A stretch of 64,000 bases of DNA. It comes from Salvia splendens. Its lineage: Eukaryota; Streptophyta; Magnoliopsida; Lamiales; Lamiaceae. The translations under genes were made by a program, and so were the position numbers. The notes beneath the pieces are model-generated. The model was not told the DNA's origin. It made no database searches and saw only the letters and a program-made list of their open reading frames with translations. The stretch covers positions 13,315,901-13,379,900 of the forward strand of contig NC_056042.1 of NCBI RefSeq assembly GCF_004379255.2, written 5' to 3'. Positions 1-10,073 of this stretch are shown piece by piece (positions within the stretch are counted from its first letter, which is position 1; each line of letters starts with the position of its first letter).

Positions 1-661
1 GGTCCCAGTAGGTCAGTAAATCCTACTCGGACTAGTGTACACTTACGGACCGTGAGCTAGCGCAAGGTTGGCCGGTCTAGGGGTCGTGAGCTAGCGCCAG
101 GTTGGCCGACCCAGTGATCGTGGAATGTGGCCACATTCCCGATTCACACAGCTTGATATGGTATATCATCAGAAAGTTAAAAGACTGCAGTCTATTTCAG
201 AAAGAATTAACAGATTTTAGTGACCGGGACTTATTTTCAGAAAAACCCCGCGTTCACTCAGTTTGGCTGACGACTAAGAGAAAATGTTTTCGGCATAAGC
301 CACTGAGTATATAAAATACTCAGCCCTGCATATTGTTTTCCTTAATGTGCAGATTGATCGATCGAGGCAGAGGAGGTGTTGGGACAGAAGACTAAATAAG
401 CAGAAGGATAGCTGGTATAGTATGTCTTCATACATACTACATCTGTCTTGGTACTCTTCCGTTGCGCAAAATTTTAGAACTTGTTTTTAGCAAAGACAAT
501 TGTTCCATAACTACTCTGATTCAGTATGATTTGTACCCTCAACACACTTCAGACAATGTTTCTTTTGATTTAAGCATCTTATGATGAGTTGAGACAGTTT
601 CAGTATGTTTTAGTCGCGGAAAAGCTACACTTTCTTTGACTAGGGAGATGTGGTCGTGACA
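1..661 (+). repeat. 3' part of a Tekay-like Ty3 LTR, plus orientation
   Basis: This stretch carries, in the opposite orientation to the other LTRs here, the same landmarks as the 10074-12934 LTR. These are GTGTACAC/CTAGCGC blocks, the motif AAAATGTTTTCGGCAT, and the paired hairpins at 303-352. It ends with GTGGTCGTGACA at 661, the reverse complement of the TGTCACGACC boundary seen at 1189, 51786 and 61206. The 5' part lies outside the window. No PBS follows it, so it is a 3' or solo LTR. The clade comes from similarity to neighbouring LTRs, not from coding sequence of its own. Confidence 0.7.
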
Positions 662-1173
662 TAGGTTGATGTTAAATTTGATCTTACGGTTCCATATCTT
701 TTTATGTTAACGTCGTGGTATCCTCGCGGGTAACACACATCTAGAAACATCACTAAGTTCATGCTCCCACGTATTCGTACTATATCGATATCACGTTTGT
801 ACATACCATTCATGTCTTAATTATCACGTCAGTCATACTCGCATTCCACGCAAACATGCTATTACAACATCATATTTACGCACTTAGTATGTGCTTAAGC
901 TATCATAGCAATCATGCTCACATAGTCATCCCAGTACAACTCATCCTCATGCATATCGTTCATTCACATGTATAAACTTGTCAATCGTCATATTATATCG
1001 TCATCCATTTCATGCATCTATCTCACATGCCTTCAACAAATAATACATACCTCACTTTCATTGGTTGAGCGTGATGCTGTGGATGTTGAGCCTTCATGAC
1101 ACTTCTAGTCAATAAGGATTCACTAATCTAGACTTAAGACAAAGAAGACTCTCTGACCAGAGCGAAACACTAA
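662..1173 (-). other. Chromovirus 5' leader, no gene
   Basis: No coding sequence is visible. The part nearest the PBS (about 1060-1173) matches the leader of the full Tekay element (61070-61190): both have a GGTTG(A/G)GC block, a TTGAGC word and GACTC(T/C) CC/GACCAGAGCG just before the PBS. The rest is CA/TCA-rich low-complexity sequence like 60700-61060. On the minus strand this would be the start of an internal region, cut off by the plus-oriented LTR end at 661. Confidence 0.55.
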
Positions 1174-1185
1174 GCTCTGATACCA
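1174..1185 (-). promoter_or_regulatory. Primer binding site, initiator tRNA-Met type
   Basis: The plus strand reads GCTCTGATACCA, so the minus strand reads TGGTATCAGAGC. That is the standard plant PBS complementary to the 3' end of initiator tRNA-Met. It lies 3 bp from the LTR boundary at 1189, the same spacing as at 61191-61202. Confidence 0.9.
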
Positions 1186-1188
1186 CTT

Positions 1189-4100
1189 TGTCACGACCGC
1201 CCATACTAGGGTTACTACAAACGCGGCGATCGTGATACAACATGCAAGGATAGCGTTTTATTTGAAAACTTAATTAACTTAAAGGAATGAAAAACATTTT
1301 GGTTTAAAGAAGTTTAAAGTTATAACTTTTCTATTAAATAAAAACGACTCATAATAAATATCTTTAAAAGAAAGCAGTGGAGAAAATTAATTATTAAAAA
1401 CCCAATCAACTTCTAAGAACAACATTTAATTTAATTTACGGAAAACACCATTTTCAAATAACGACGTAACTACTTGGTTAAAACCTAACACAACCATACA
1501 TGTTCAAACACGATACGGAAACGATTTAAGGTCTTGAGACATAGTTCAAAATGTAGCAGCAGAAAATAAGGTTTAAAGAGAGTCAAGGATCACGCCTATG
1601 TATGAAGACACAACGCATCCTAAGGCTAGCTTAACATCCTCCGCAACATCCTGCTCAACCTGCACATAAGAAAAATAATATGCAGGGCTGAGTACTTGTT
1701 GTACTCAATGGGCTCATGCCGAAAACATTTTTTTTATATAATTATGTCATCCATACCAGTGATCTCGAGTTTTAGATAGCAAGAAAAATATCACGAGAGC
1801 ACAAAACATTTCAAGTCTGGCCAGACAATTTATCTCCCCACTTTTCACATCAATCCATCAATCACAATCATCATATCGCAGTGCGACGAAAGTGTGGCCA
1901 CACTATTCGCCCACGAGACCGGCCGACTAGCAATGACGGCTCACGATCCCACCAGTGTACACAGTCTGATAGGGTTTGCAGCCCTACTCAGACCCGAATT
2001 CATTTCACAACACAGCCCTATAGCCTAACGGAGCAAGCTCAGACGAACTAGGCATTAGGCAACAATATCACAAACAAAAATATGGCATGACATAGCAGTT
2101 AAACCACCCTTATAACACCACGTAATATTTTCAGAAAATAAAGAGGTTTGAAAAGAAAGCCCACCTCGTTCGCTTAACAATTCACAACCCAACTTATGGC
2201 AACTCTCGTTCCCCGAGTTCACGAATACACAATCACCCTTGTAAATGACAACACAAGTCAGCCTTCCACCAAAAACACATTACTATCTATGCATGTCCTA
2301 TCGTTTCTCTCTCATCGTTTTTCTCAATTACCCAACCCCAACATACGTCACAAAGATGGAAAGACACACCGTAATATATTTCAACTTATCTCACGTGATC
2401 ACATCATTAAACACGTTCCTTGGACATACATGCATCATATAATACTTTTAAACTTGAAAATAAGAGTTATTTTAACAAGGCAGAAAACTGGCAGAACTGT
2501 GCGACCGTTTTGTAAAAATCACTATAAATTCACCCGACCTCATATGAAGCTAAATTTTGGTCACAACATAGAAGACACATTAAAGTTAATCCATACAAAT
2601 TTTCACACTGAAATCACGTCATTTAGTCAGCCATATCAAATACTAAACTCTCTGGTCGGAACATAAAATTTCTGACAGCACTGCGCAGCTCATTTGAAAA
2701 ATTCACCATAAATTTATCCAATGCCCAAAAAGGCTGAAAATTTTACACGACTCAAAAGACACTTCAAATTTTCATATAGTTCAAGAATCACATCAGTCAG
2801 AGGTCATTTGGTCGGTCAAACAGAAAACGAAACATTCTTGGCGAGAACACAAGTTTCTAGCAGATTTGCGCAGTCCACTTCAAAAATTTATTAAAAATTC
2901 ATTTTTAGATAAAAAGGGCTGAAATTTACACGAGACACAGACAACACCTTGGAGTTTACTCAGTAAAAATTTCATATTAAACTTCAATCGTTTGATTGGT
3001 CAATTACAGATCAGAAGCTACTGGTCGTACACCACAGATTTCAGGTTCATAGTTTCAAAAATAGGGTTTTCCTCTTCCATCGGACAAACACCAATTTTTC
3101 ATGCTTGAAACACACAAGGTCATGCTTAAAAGTTTCTCATAAACATGTTTGCACATAGACTCACACCATTCACCAAATATTCCAATCCAACTTCACATGA
3201 ATTCAATCAAAAAAACACATAACTATCAAAGTTCTTATGAAAGTACACTTTCACACCTTTAAATTTTGCGATCTATCAATCCTACACCCACTACATGCAT
3301 GTAGGACTCAAGAACATGGTTCAAACGAAAAGGATGAGGGAAAGTGAAGCAATTATACCTTCTTTGACGAAAACGGATCGGTAGGGACAAGAGACGATGC
3401 GATTCGTCGGATACTCTTGGAAAATAGGCTTCAACGGATGCAAGAACAAGAATTTGATGGGGGATCTTTGGAGAGATTGTAGAGAGGGAGGGGAGAGGCG
3501 TGTGAGAGTGAGGGAGAGAGGGAGGAACGATTTTTGTGAGGGAGAAATGGGGGCTAGGATTTGTTTAGGTGGTATTTGAAGTCTAGGGTTATGTTTAATA
3601 TTTAATTAATTAAGTAATTGTGGGGAAAATACAATTAAATAAACCCCACAATTAAAAGAATAAAATAGGCTTGTGGGGAGGGAGGAATTTCGAAAATTCC
3701 ATGTAGCACACAACAAGGAATTTATTTGGTATTTACTTGGAGAATATATTCATAACTTAGGAAATAAAAATAATGAATACAAGGAATCAAATAAATTAAA
3801 TCTCCAAGTAGGAAAATAAGGTGGGGCCGAAAATAACTAGAGGAAAGCACAAGGAAATAATTTAAATCCTCAATTAAATAGAATAGGATTTGAATTTGGT
3901 AATTTCTATATGGGAAAAGACTCTCATATAATAGGTAACAATTAAATAAATTTCCACAAGGAAAAATAGGAGCATGGGGCGTGTGATATGGGTAAGAATT
4001 AAAAGGAAATATTCACATCCCCATTTAATTAGACATAGGAAATTAGTATGGTATTTAATTGAATAAAAAGGGATTACACAAAATAGGAAACAAATAAATT

Positions 4101-4666
4101 CTCCCCTACAAAATCATGAGGGGGGGCCGAAAATTTGGCTTAAAAGGCCAAGGAATTGTTTCAACTCTTTATTTAAGTTGGGAGAAGAAATAAAATATGA
4201 CATGATTTAATTAGATTCAATTCAAAGGAAGGGAGTCAACAAAGCACCTAATTAAATCAAAGGAATTAATTCATCCTCCCATTTTAAATAGGGGATTTTC
4301 GAAACTCCCAAGATGAATAGGCTAGAGTTCGAATTTCATGTGATACAATTTAGGGATCAATTGATTTGGATTTAATTTGGATAAGAAAAATCCCAAAACA
4401 ATTTATTAAATCCAAGAAATGAAATACTATCTCAATAATTAGGAAGGGCCGAAAATTTCAATGAATTGACTCGAAAAAGAATAAATGCATGATCCTATTA
4501 ATTTTTTTTTCCTCAATGGAAAAAATATAAAAACTCAAGCTCATCATTCCACATCAACCCCGACAATTTATTTCACGTAAAGCACTTAATCACATAGAAC
4601 AAAAGTCTCATATTCGAAAATTTCAAAAACATAAATAAAAGAGTCACAAAAGTTTGGGATGTTACA
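1189..4666 (-). repeat. Tekay-like LTR, 3478 bp
   Basis: It is bounded by TGTCACGACCGCCC at 1189 and GATGTTACA at 4666, so on the minus strand it starts TGTAAC and ends GACA. It is the longest LTR of this group here; the others are about 2.7-2.9 kb. Part of the extra length is a third unit of a tandem repeat at 2489-3040. A PBS sits on its left and the polyprotein end on its right, so it is neither a normal 5' LTR, a normal 3' LTR nor a solo LTR. The span contains no gene. Confidence 0.85.
2489..3040 (-). repeat. Three tandem units of about 184 bp in the LTR
   Basis: Units begin near 2489, 2674 and 2858 at related words (GGCAGAACTGTGCG, GACAGCACTGCGCAG, TAGCAGATTTGCGCAG). Each continues with AAAAATTCAC-like and GGCTGAAA(T)TTTACAC-like blocks and a GGTCGG block. 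The full Tekay LTRs carry only two clear units (from about 52916 and 62328). Being upstream of the presumed transcription start, they may act as U3 enhancer repeats; that is inference. Confidence 0.6.
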
Positions 4667-4836
4667 TCCTTCCCCTCTAAACAGAAATTTCGTCCCGAAA
4701 TTTGATCGTCTCACATAATCAACTAGGGAAACTTTTCTTTCATTTTATCTTCTAACTCCCACGTAGCTTCCTCGGGACCATGGTGCTTCCACAACACCTT
4801 CACGGACGCTATCGACTTGTTTCGTAACTCTTGTAC
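4667..4836 (-). pseudogene. 3' end of Tekay-like pol (chromodomain) plus PPT
   Basis: On the minus strand this reads about 37 codons ending at a TAG (4723-4725). They include [19 protein letters not shown], the closing part of the chromodomain-like tail of Del/Tekay polyproteins. The intact copy at 54566-54700 reads [20 protein letters not shown] purine-rich run on the minus strand (complement of TCCTTCCCCTCT at 4667-4678) is the likely polypurine tract next to the LTR. At about 4837 it joins Athila-type integrase in a shifted frame, so only this stub of the chromovirus pol remains. Confidence 0.75.
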
Positions 4837-5590
4837 CTTCACACGTGCTCGTGGCCCTGGCCTCTACCCATTTGGAGACGTAGTCAACTGCAACTAAGAT
4901 ATATAAGTTCCCATACGACGAGGGAAAAGGCCCCATGAAATCCATCACCCATATGTCGAACAACTCACAAATAATGATCGGGACTTGCGGCATTTCGTCT
5001 CGCGCGGATATTCCACCGGTCAGTTGACAACGCTCACAACTTCTACAAAACTCGTAGGCATCTTTGTTGAGGGTTGGCCAATAAAATCCGCTATCCAGAA
5101 TCTTTCTCGCCGTCTTCTTGGGACCGAAATGTCCTCCACATGCCAGAGAGTGGCAATGCATCAATACGTCCCTCTGTTCCCAGTCAGGAACGCATCTTCT
5201 TATTACTTGATCGGCTCCTACCCTCCAAAGATACGGGTCGTCCCAAAAGTAGTATTTCGACTCACTCTTGATCTTCATTCTTTGAGCTTTGGTGACGTTT
5301 GGCACTTCTGGAAGCTCCCCTGAAACGAGGTAGTTGGCTAGGTCCGCATACCATGTCTCCTCCCCTACTTTTTCCTTTCCTCTTTCTGTCACATCCTGGC
5401 CAGTAAGCTTCATCACTTCTTCCCAGTCAATTTTTCTGGCGGCGAAAATAACTTCACACAAGTGTTCTTCCAGGAATCGATCTCTCACCTCCTCGCTATT
5501 TCCATCCTGCACTATCCTGCTCAAATGATCCGCAACCTTATTCTCAACCCCTTTCTTGTCTTCCACCTCCCAATCGAACTCTTGTAACAA
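4837..5590 (-). pseudogene. Athila-like integrase, N-terminal half
   Basis: Following RNase H, this reads [20 protein letters not shown] and then an HHCC zinc-binding segment ([11 protein letters not shown] ... CRSCERCQ). The start of the catalytic core follows, with the first catalytic Asp in VMDFMGPFP. The second Asp and the Glu are missing because the element ends at about 4837. The open frame runs on into chromovirus sequence out of phase as far as 4745, giving a meaningless tail. A stop between 5590 and 5600 separates it from RNase H; the plus-strand copy has Arg there. It cannot be a working integrase. Confidence 0.85.
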
Positions 5591-5599
5591 GAGTACCCA

Positions 5600-6877
5600 T
5601 CAAATTAAGCGGGGTTTGGATTCTTTCTTGGTAACCAGGTACTTAATGGCTGAATGGTCAGTATAAACGATGACCCTTGACCCCAACAAGTACTGCCGAA
5701 ACTTCTCGAATGAATAAACCACGGCTAGCATCTCCTTCTCCGTGGTATCATAATTCATTTGAGCTTGATTCAATGTCTTAGATGCATAAAAGATCACATA
5801 CCTTTTTCCCTCGATCTTCTGACCCAGAACCGCTCCTACTGCATAATCGCTGGCATCACACATCACTTCGAACGGATGATCCCACTCAGGAGCCCGGATA
5901 ATCGGTGCGGATATCAGCTTTTCCTTGAGCAAGTTGAAAGCGTCCTTGCGTTGATCATCAAAATTGAATTCTACTTCGTTTTGGAGGAGTTTGGCGAGGG
6001 GTTGGGCAATTTTGACGAAGTCTTTAATGAATCGGCGGTAAAATCCCGCGTTCCCCAGAAAACCCCTTATTTCCTTCTGGTCAGTAGGAAAAGGTAATTT
6101 GGAAATGATGTCCACTTTGGCTTGATCCACCTGGATACCCCTTTCTGACACCACATGCCCTAGGACGATCCCCTCTGTGACCATGAAATGATATTTCTCA
6201 AAATTCAAAACTAGGCTCTTCGCTCGACACCTCTCCAAGACTACATCCAAATGACGAAGGCATGAGTCGAAAGAATCTCTGTAGACTATGAAGTCATCCA
6301 TGAATATTTCTATACACTCCTCAATTAGATCAGAAAATATGCTCATCATGCATTGCTGAAATGTTCCCGGAGCGTTGCAAAGTCCGAACGGCATGCGTCT
6401 GTACGCATAGGTTCCAAACGGGCAGGTGAAGGTAGTTTTATCCTGGTCTTCAGGATTCATGTAAATCTGAATGTACCCGCTGTACCCATCCAAAAAACAA
6501 AAGTACTTCTTCCCAGCCAGTCGCTCCAACATTTGATCGATGAACGGTAGGGGGAAGTGGTCTTTTCTGGTCGCGGCGTTCAGCTTGCGGTAGTCTATGC
6601 ACATCCGCCAACCAGTGACTAGCCTTGTCGGTATCAGCTCATTCCTCTCATTTTGAACCACTTGAATCCTGGACTTCTTAGGGACCATGTGCACAGGGCT
6701 GACCCACTCGCTATCGGGCACCGAATAGATAATCCCTAATGACAACAACTTCAAGATTTCCTTCAATATTTCTTCTGCATTGTTGGGATTCACCTTTCTC
6801 TGTGAATCTCGATGTGCCTTCGCCCCTTCTTCTAGCCTAATATGATGCATGCAGACGTCAGGGCTTATTCCCACCAA
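5600..6877 (-). pseudogene. Athila-like reverse transcriptase and RNase H
   Basis: This encodes the RNA-directed DNA polymerase and RNase H that copy element RNA into DNA. Visible motifs in order: [57 protein letters not shown], the active-site box FMDDF (about residue 195), then [12 protein letters not shown]. RNase H follows with [31 protein letters not shown] and [10 protein letters not shown]. The block is continuous for about 425 codons. It overlaps the protease frame at 6858-6877 in another phase, which implies a frameshift there, and it ends at a stop replacing an Arg codon. Core residues look preserved, so decay is recent or mild. Confidence 0.9.
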
Positions 6878-8558
6878 ATCTGTAAGGCTCCATCCCGATT
6901 GCTTTCATGTTCCTGCCTAAAATGGTCAGTAGCCTTGCTTCTTGCTCCTTTGTCAGGATACTGCTTATTATCATCGGATATAAGTTTTCTTCCCCGAGAA
7001 AGGCATACTTCAGGGTCGCTGGCAACTTCTTCAATTCAACTTGTGGGGGAAGTGTGTCTGCTGGGAGAGGGTTTCTTGCAGCATCCCCTTCCTTTTCTAA
7101 TTTTCCCTCTGAGAGTTCATCTGTACTGACTGGTAGCTTAGCCCCTGCGGCTCCAATGAATTTTGATTTCTGACAAAAGTCCATAATTGCTCCTTCTATC
7201 TCTTCATCAGTCAACCCTTGGCTACTGATCAGGTCACACCATGCAGCTGCCTCTACATCAGCCTGCCCGTATACATCCGATGCTTGTAGCTTTTCCTGCA
7301 ATAGTTCAGTCTCAAGAAAATCTTGGACTAGAGGGTCAATCACATCCACATACCATAGATTTTCAGAATCGATAGGCTTTTTCATGGCCTCATTGATATC
7401 AAAGGTAAACTTTTTTCCATGAAAATCAATACAAATTGTTCCCTTAGCCATATCTACAATTGTCTTGGCTGTCCTAAGAAATGGCCTTCCTAACAAAATA
7501 CCGCTAGACTCCCTAGCTTCAGACTCACCCTTCTTGATCACGTAAAAGTCAGTAGGATAAGTAAAGTCATGTACTCTCACCAACACATTCTCTAACACTC
7601 CTTCAGGACTTATACACGACCTATCAGCCAGTTGGATTAATACCCTAGTGCTAGACAACGTTACTCCCTTCAGCCGATTATAAACTGATAATGGCATAAC
7701 ATTTATAGAAGCTCCCAGATCACACATTGCATGCTCAATTTTTACATCTCCTATAGTTATAGACAAAGTGAACATACCGGGGTCTACTCTCTTGGGTGGT
7801 AGTTTTTCTTGCACAATTGCTGACGCTATCCCTTCCATCATGATCTTCCCATCCTTCTGGGCTTTCCCGGCTATGAATTCTTTAATAAATTTTCCAAGCG
7901 GGGGTAGCTTCACGGCTTGGAGGAATGGTATGGTGATATCCAGCTTCCCAAAAATTGACATGTAATCCACTGGGTTTTCCTTCTTCCTCTTGGTCACGAA
8001 ACGATAAGGGAATGGCTTTTTCCCTTTCTCTTCTTCGACCAGCTCCTTGACAGCCTTCCCGGAGTCTTTCTCGGGCACATTCTGGGCTGGAGTTTCCTTC
8101 TTCAGTTCTTTTTCCTTAGATGAGTCCACCTTGGGCTGCCTGTTTCCGGTTTCACTGTTCCTCGACGGTTCCTCACTCAAGAAAAATGGATCTTGCATTT
8201 GGGGTAGAGGTTTGTATAGCTCCTCTTCCGAGACAACGTCTCTCAGTAATGTTTCTCCACTTGATTCCCCACTGGACTTCTTTGGTTTGGGCCCCTCATA
8301 GGAGGTACCGGACCGCAATGTGACCTTGCTCACGTTTGCTTTCTCAGGTACATGGACTGTAGACGGGAGTTTCCCTGAATTTCCTTTTAACTCACCCATC
8401 GAACTTGCCAGCTGGGCCAACTGCCTATTCATCATATCAATGTTCGCTTTATGCTCCTTCTGGGCATTCTGCATCCCCTGCACTACTTCATTATTGGACT
8501 GCAACTCACCCTTGATGCCCTGTTGCGAGGCAAGCAATTCTCCCATCATATCCTCCAT
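6858..8558 (-). pseudogene. Athila-like gag C-terminus and aspartic protease
   Basis: The 566-codon frame opens with a segment predicted to be helical (MEDMMGELLASQQGIKGELQ) and a Lys/Glu/Pro-rich linker. Then comes the retroviral-type aspartic protease with MCDLGASINVMPLSVY (Asp-Leu-Gly-Ala-Ser catalytic box, near residue 280) and the second conserved patch GILLGRPFLRTAKTIVDM. The linker after protease leads into reverse transcriptase, but the frame is lost at about 6870. The protease would cut the Gag-Pol polyprotein. The equivalent catalytic Gly is Arg in the plus-strand copy at 33288-34295, so this is the better preserved copy. Confidence 0.85.
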
Positions 8559-9970
8559 AGATCGTCTTGACCTGTTAGGATATTAGGACTGATTTGGCCC
8601 TTGGTGCTGGTTATACTGGGAATTTTGGTTTGGCTGAAAATTTTGGAAGTTTTGCTGGTTCTGGTTAGGAGGGTACTGGTTATACTGGTCTTGGTGATAT
8701 TGGTTCTAGTTTTGGTTTTGGAACTGGTTTTGGTTCTGCTGATGTTATTGACCCTGATTAGGCTGATTCTGGTAATTTTGAAAGTTTCTCTGGTGGGGTG
8801 GTATATAAATAAGGTTCGGGTTCTGGTTTTATGAGTTCTGGTTATGGGTTTGTTGGTTCCTTCCTGACCAGTTGGCTTGGTGGTCAGGATTTGATGGGCA
8901 CGGTTGGGATTCTGGTTTGGGTGGGGGTTGTATTGGTTCTGACCTTGACCTTGGCTCTGGTTTTGGTTCCCGTCTCCCCATCGAAAGTTCGGATGGTCCC
9001 TCCATGGTGCGTCCCGCTGCCTTCCCTGGATCCAATTCCCATTAGAATTATAGTACCCCGCAGCATTGACTTGATCCATATTGACGAAATCATTAGGCTG
9101 ATCATAGCCTGGTCCTTGATATCCCTGCTTTGTACCCTTGTAGTTCCTAGTTGGGGAAGTGGGTGGTGCGTCCTTCTCGATCGCGCTAAGGAGTGTCTTC
9201 TTCAATTCGTCCATTTTCAAATCCATCTTCTGCTCTAACTTGTGCTCCTGGTCAGTAGACGAGGTACTAGCAATCCTTTCTCTGCTGTAACCATCTCTTG
9301 AATTGTCGTACTCCTCCTTTGCCCTCAATAACTTCCCTGGGACTCTTTTAGCTTCACTGACCCTTAACTGCGTGAAACTTCCTCCTGACGAGGAGTTTGC
9401 TAGGTCCTTTGTTTCCTTGTTCATTTCCTCATAAAAGGTATGATGTATTTCTATATGGGCCATACGATGATTCAGACATGCATCTAAGAGGCTCATATAT
9501 TTCGCCCAATAGTCACTCAAGGGTTCATCGTACCCTTGTTTCACACTAGTGATCTCTCTCTTCAGCGCGCTTGTCTTTGATGACGGGAAGAATTCCCCTA
9601 AGAATGCCGACCTGAAATCTGCCCAACTCTCAATGGAATTGGGGGGCAGTCGCATGAACCAAGTGTTAGCCTCCCCTTTCAGAACGAATGGCAAAGCCTT
9701 CAATCTATAGTCATCCTCGGTCGCCCCTGCTGGCCTTCTCTGTGCCCTACAAATCTTACAGAACTCATGAAGGAATTCGTAAGGGCCTTCATAGCTCTTT
9801 CCACAGCACGTGGGCAGGATTGCAATAACATGGGGCTTCACATCACAGGTTGTCTGCCCCGGGGTGACTACTGTAGCCTGCGGTGGTTCTCCTTCGGTAT
9901 GCGCGTTCAGCGTCCCGATCTCTGGATCGTCATCATTGTGGTCTGCCATTCTCCTGGGATTGCCTTCCAA
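8546..9970 (-). pseudogene. Athila-like gag, main part
   Basis: This is the capsid-like retrotrans_gag region of an Athila element (FVLKGEANTWFMRLPPNSIE, SYWAKY-like segment DYWAKYMSLLDACLNHR, FYEEMNKETKDLANSSS). A long Asn/Gln/Pro-rich stretch follows. Within it, near 8885, a one-base loss shifts the frame, so the last 110 or so codons are a Thr/Arg-rich out-of-frame reading. The correct frame continues on the overlapping 9035-8829 reading and then at 8558. A TAG lies just upstream of the Met at 9970, so the true N-terminus is at 13007, on the far side of the nested solo LTR. Confidence 0.85.
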
Positions 9971-10068
9971 CTATATCCTTGGATTGTCTGGTATTCCTCC
10001 TTCTATCGTGTCTTGTTCTTCGTCACTACTCGAATCTAAATCAGACAAAGCTGTCGATAGGCCGGATC

Positions 10069-10073
10069 GAGTG
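10069..10073. repeat. Target site duplication GAGTG (left)
   Basis: GAGTG precedes the solo LTR here and recurs at 12935-12939. The uninterrupted family copy at 31430-31441 has the site once (reverse complement CACTC), so it is a true integration duplication. Confidence 0.95.

Noticed and set aside
1174..1185. TGGTATCAGAGC considered as part of a tRNA gene (also 50643 and 61191)
   Set aside because: Only the 12-base primer complement is present; no tRNA arms surround it.
8601..9238. Leu/Val-rich plus-strand frames that look like membrane proteins
   Set aside because: They are antisense readings of the CAG/AAC-rich Asn/Gln stretch of Athila gag.
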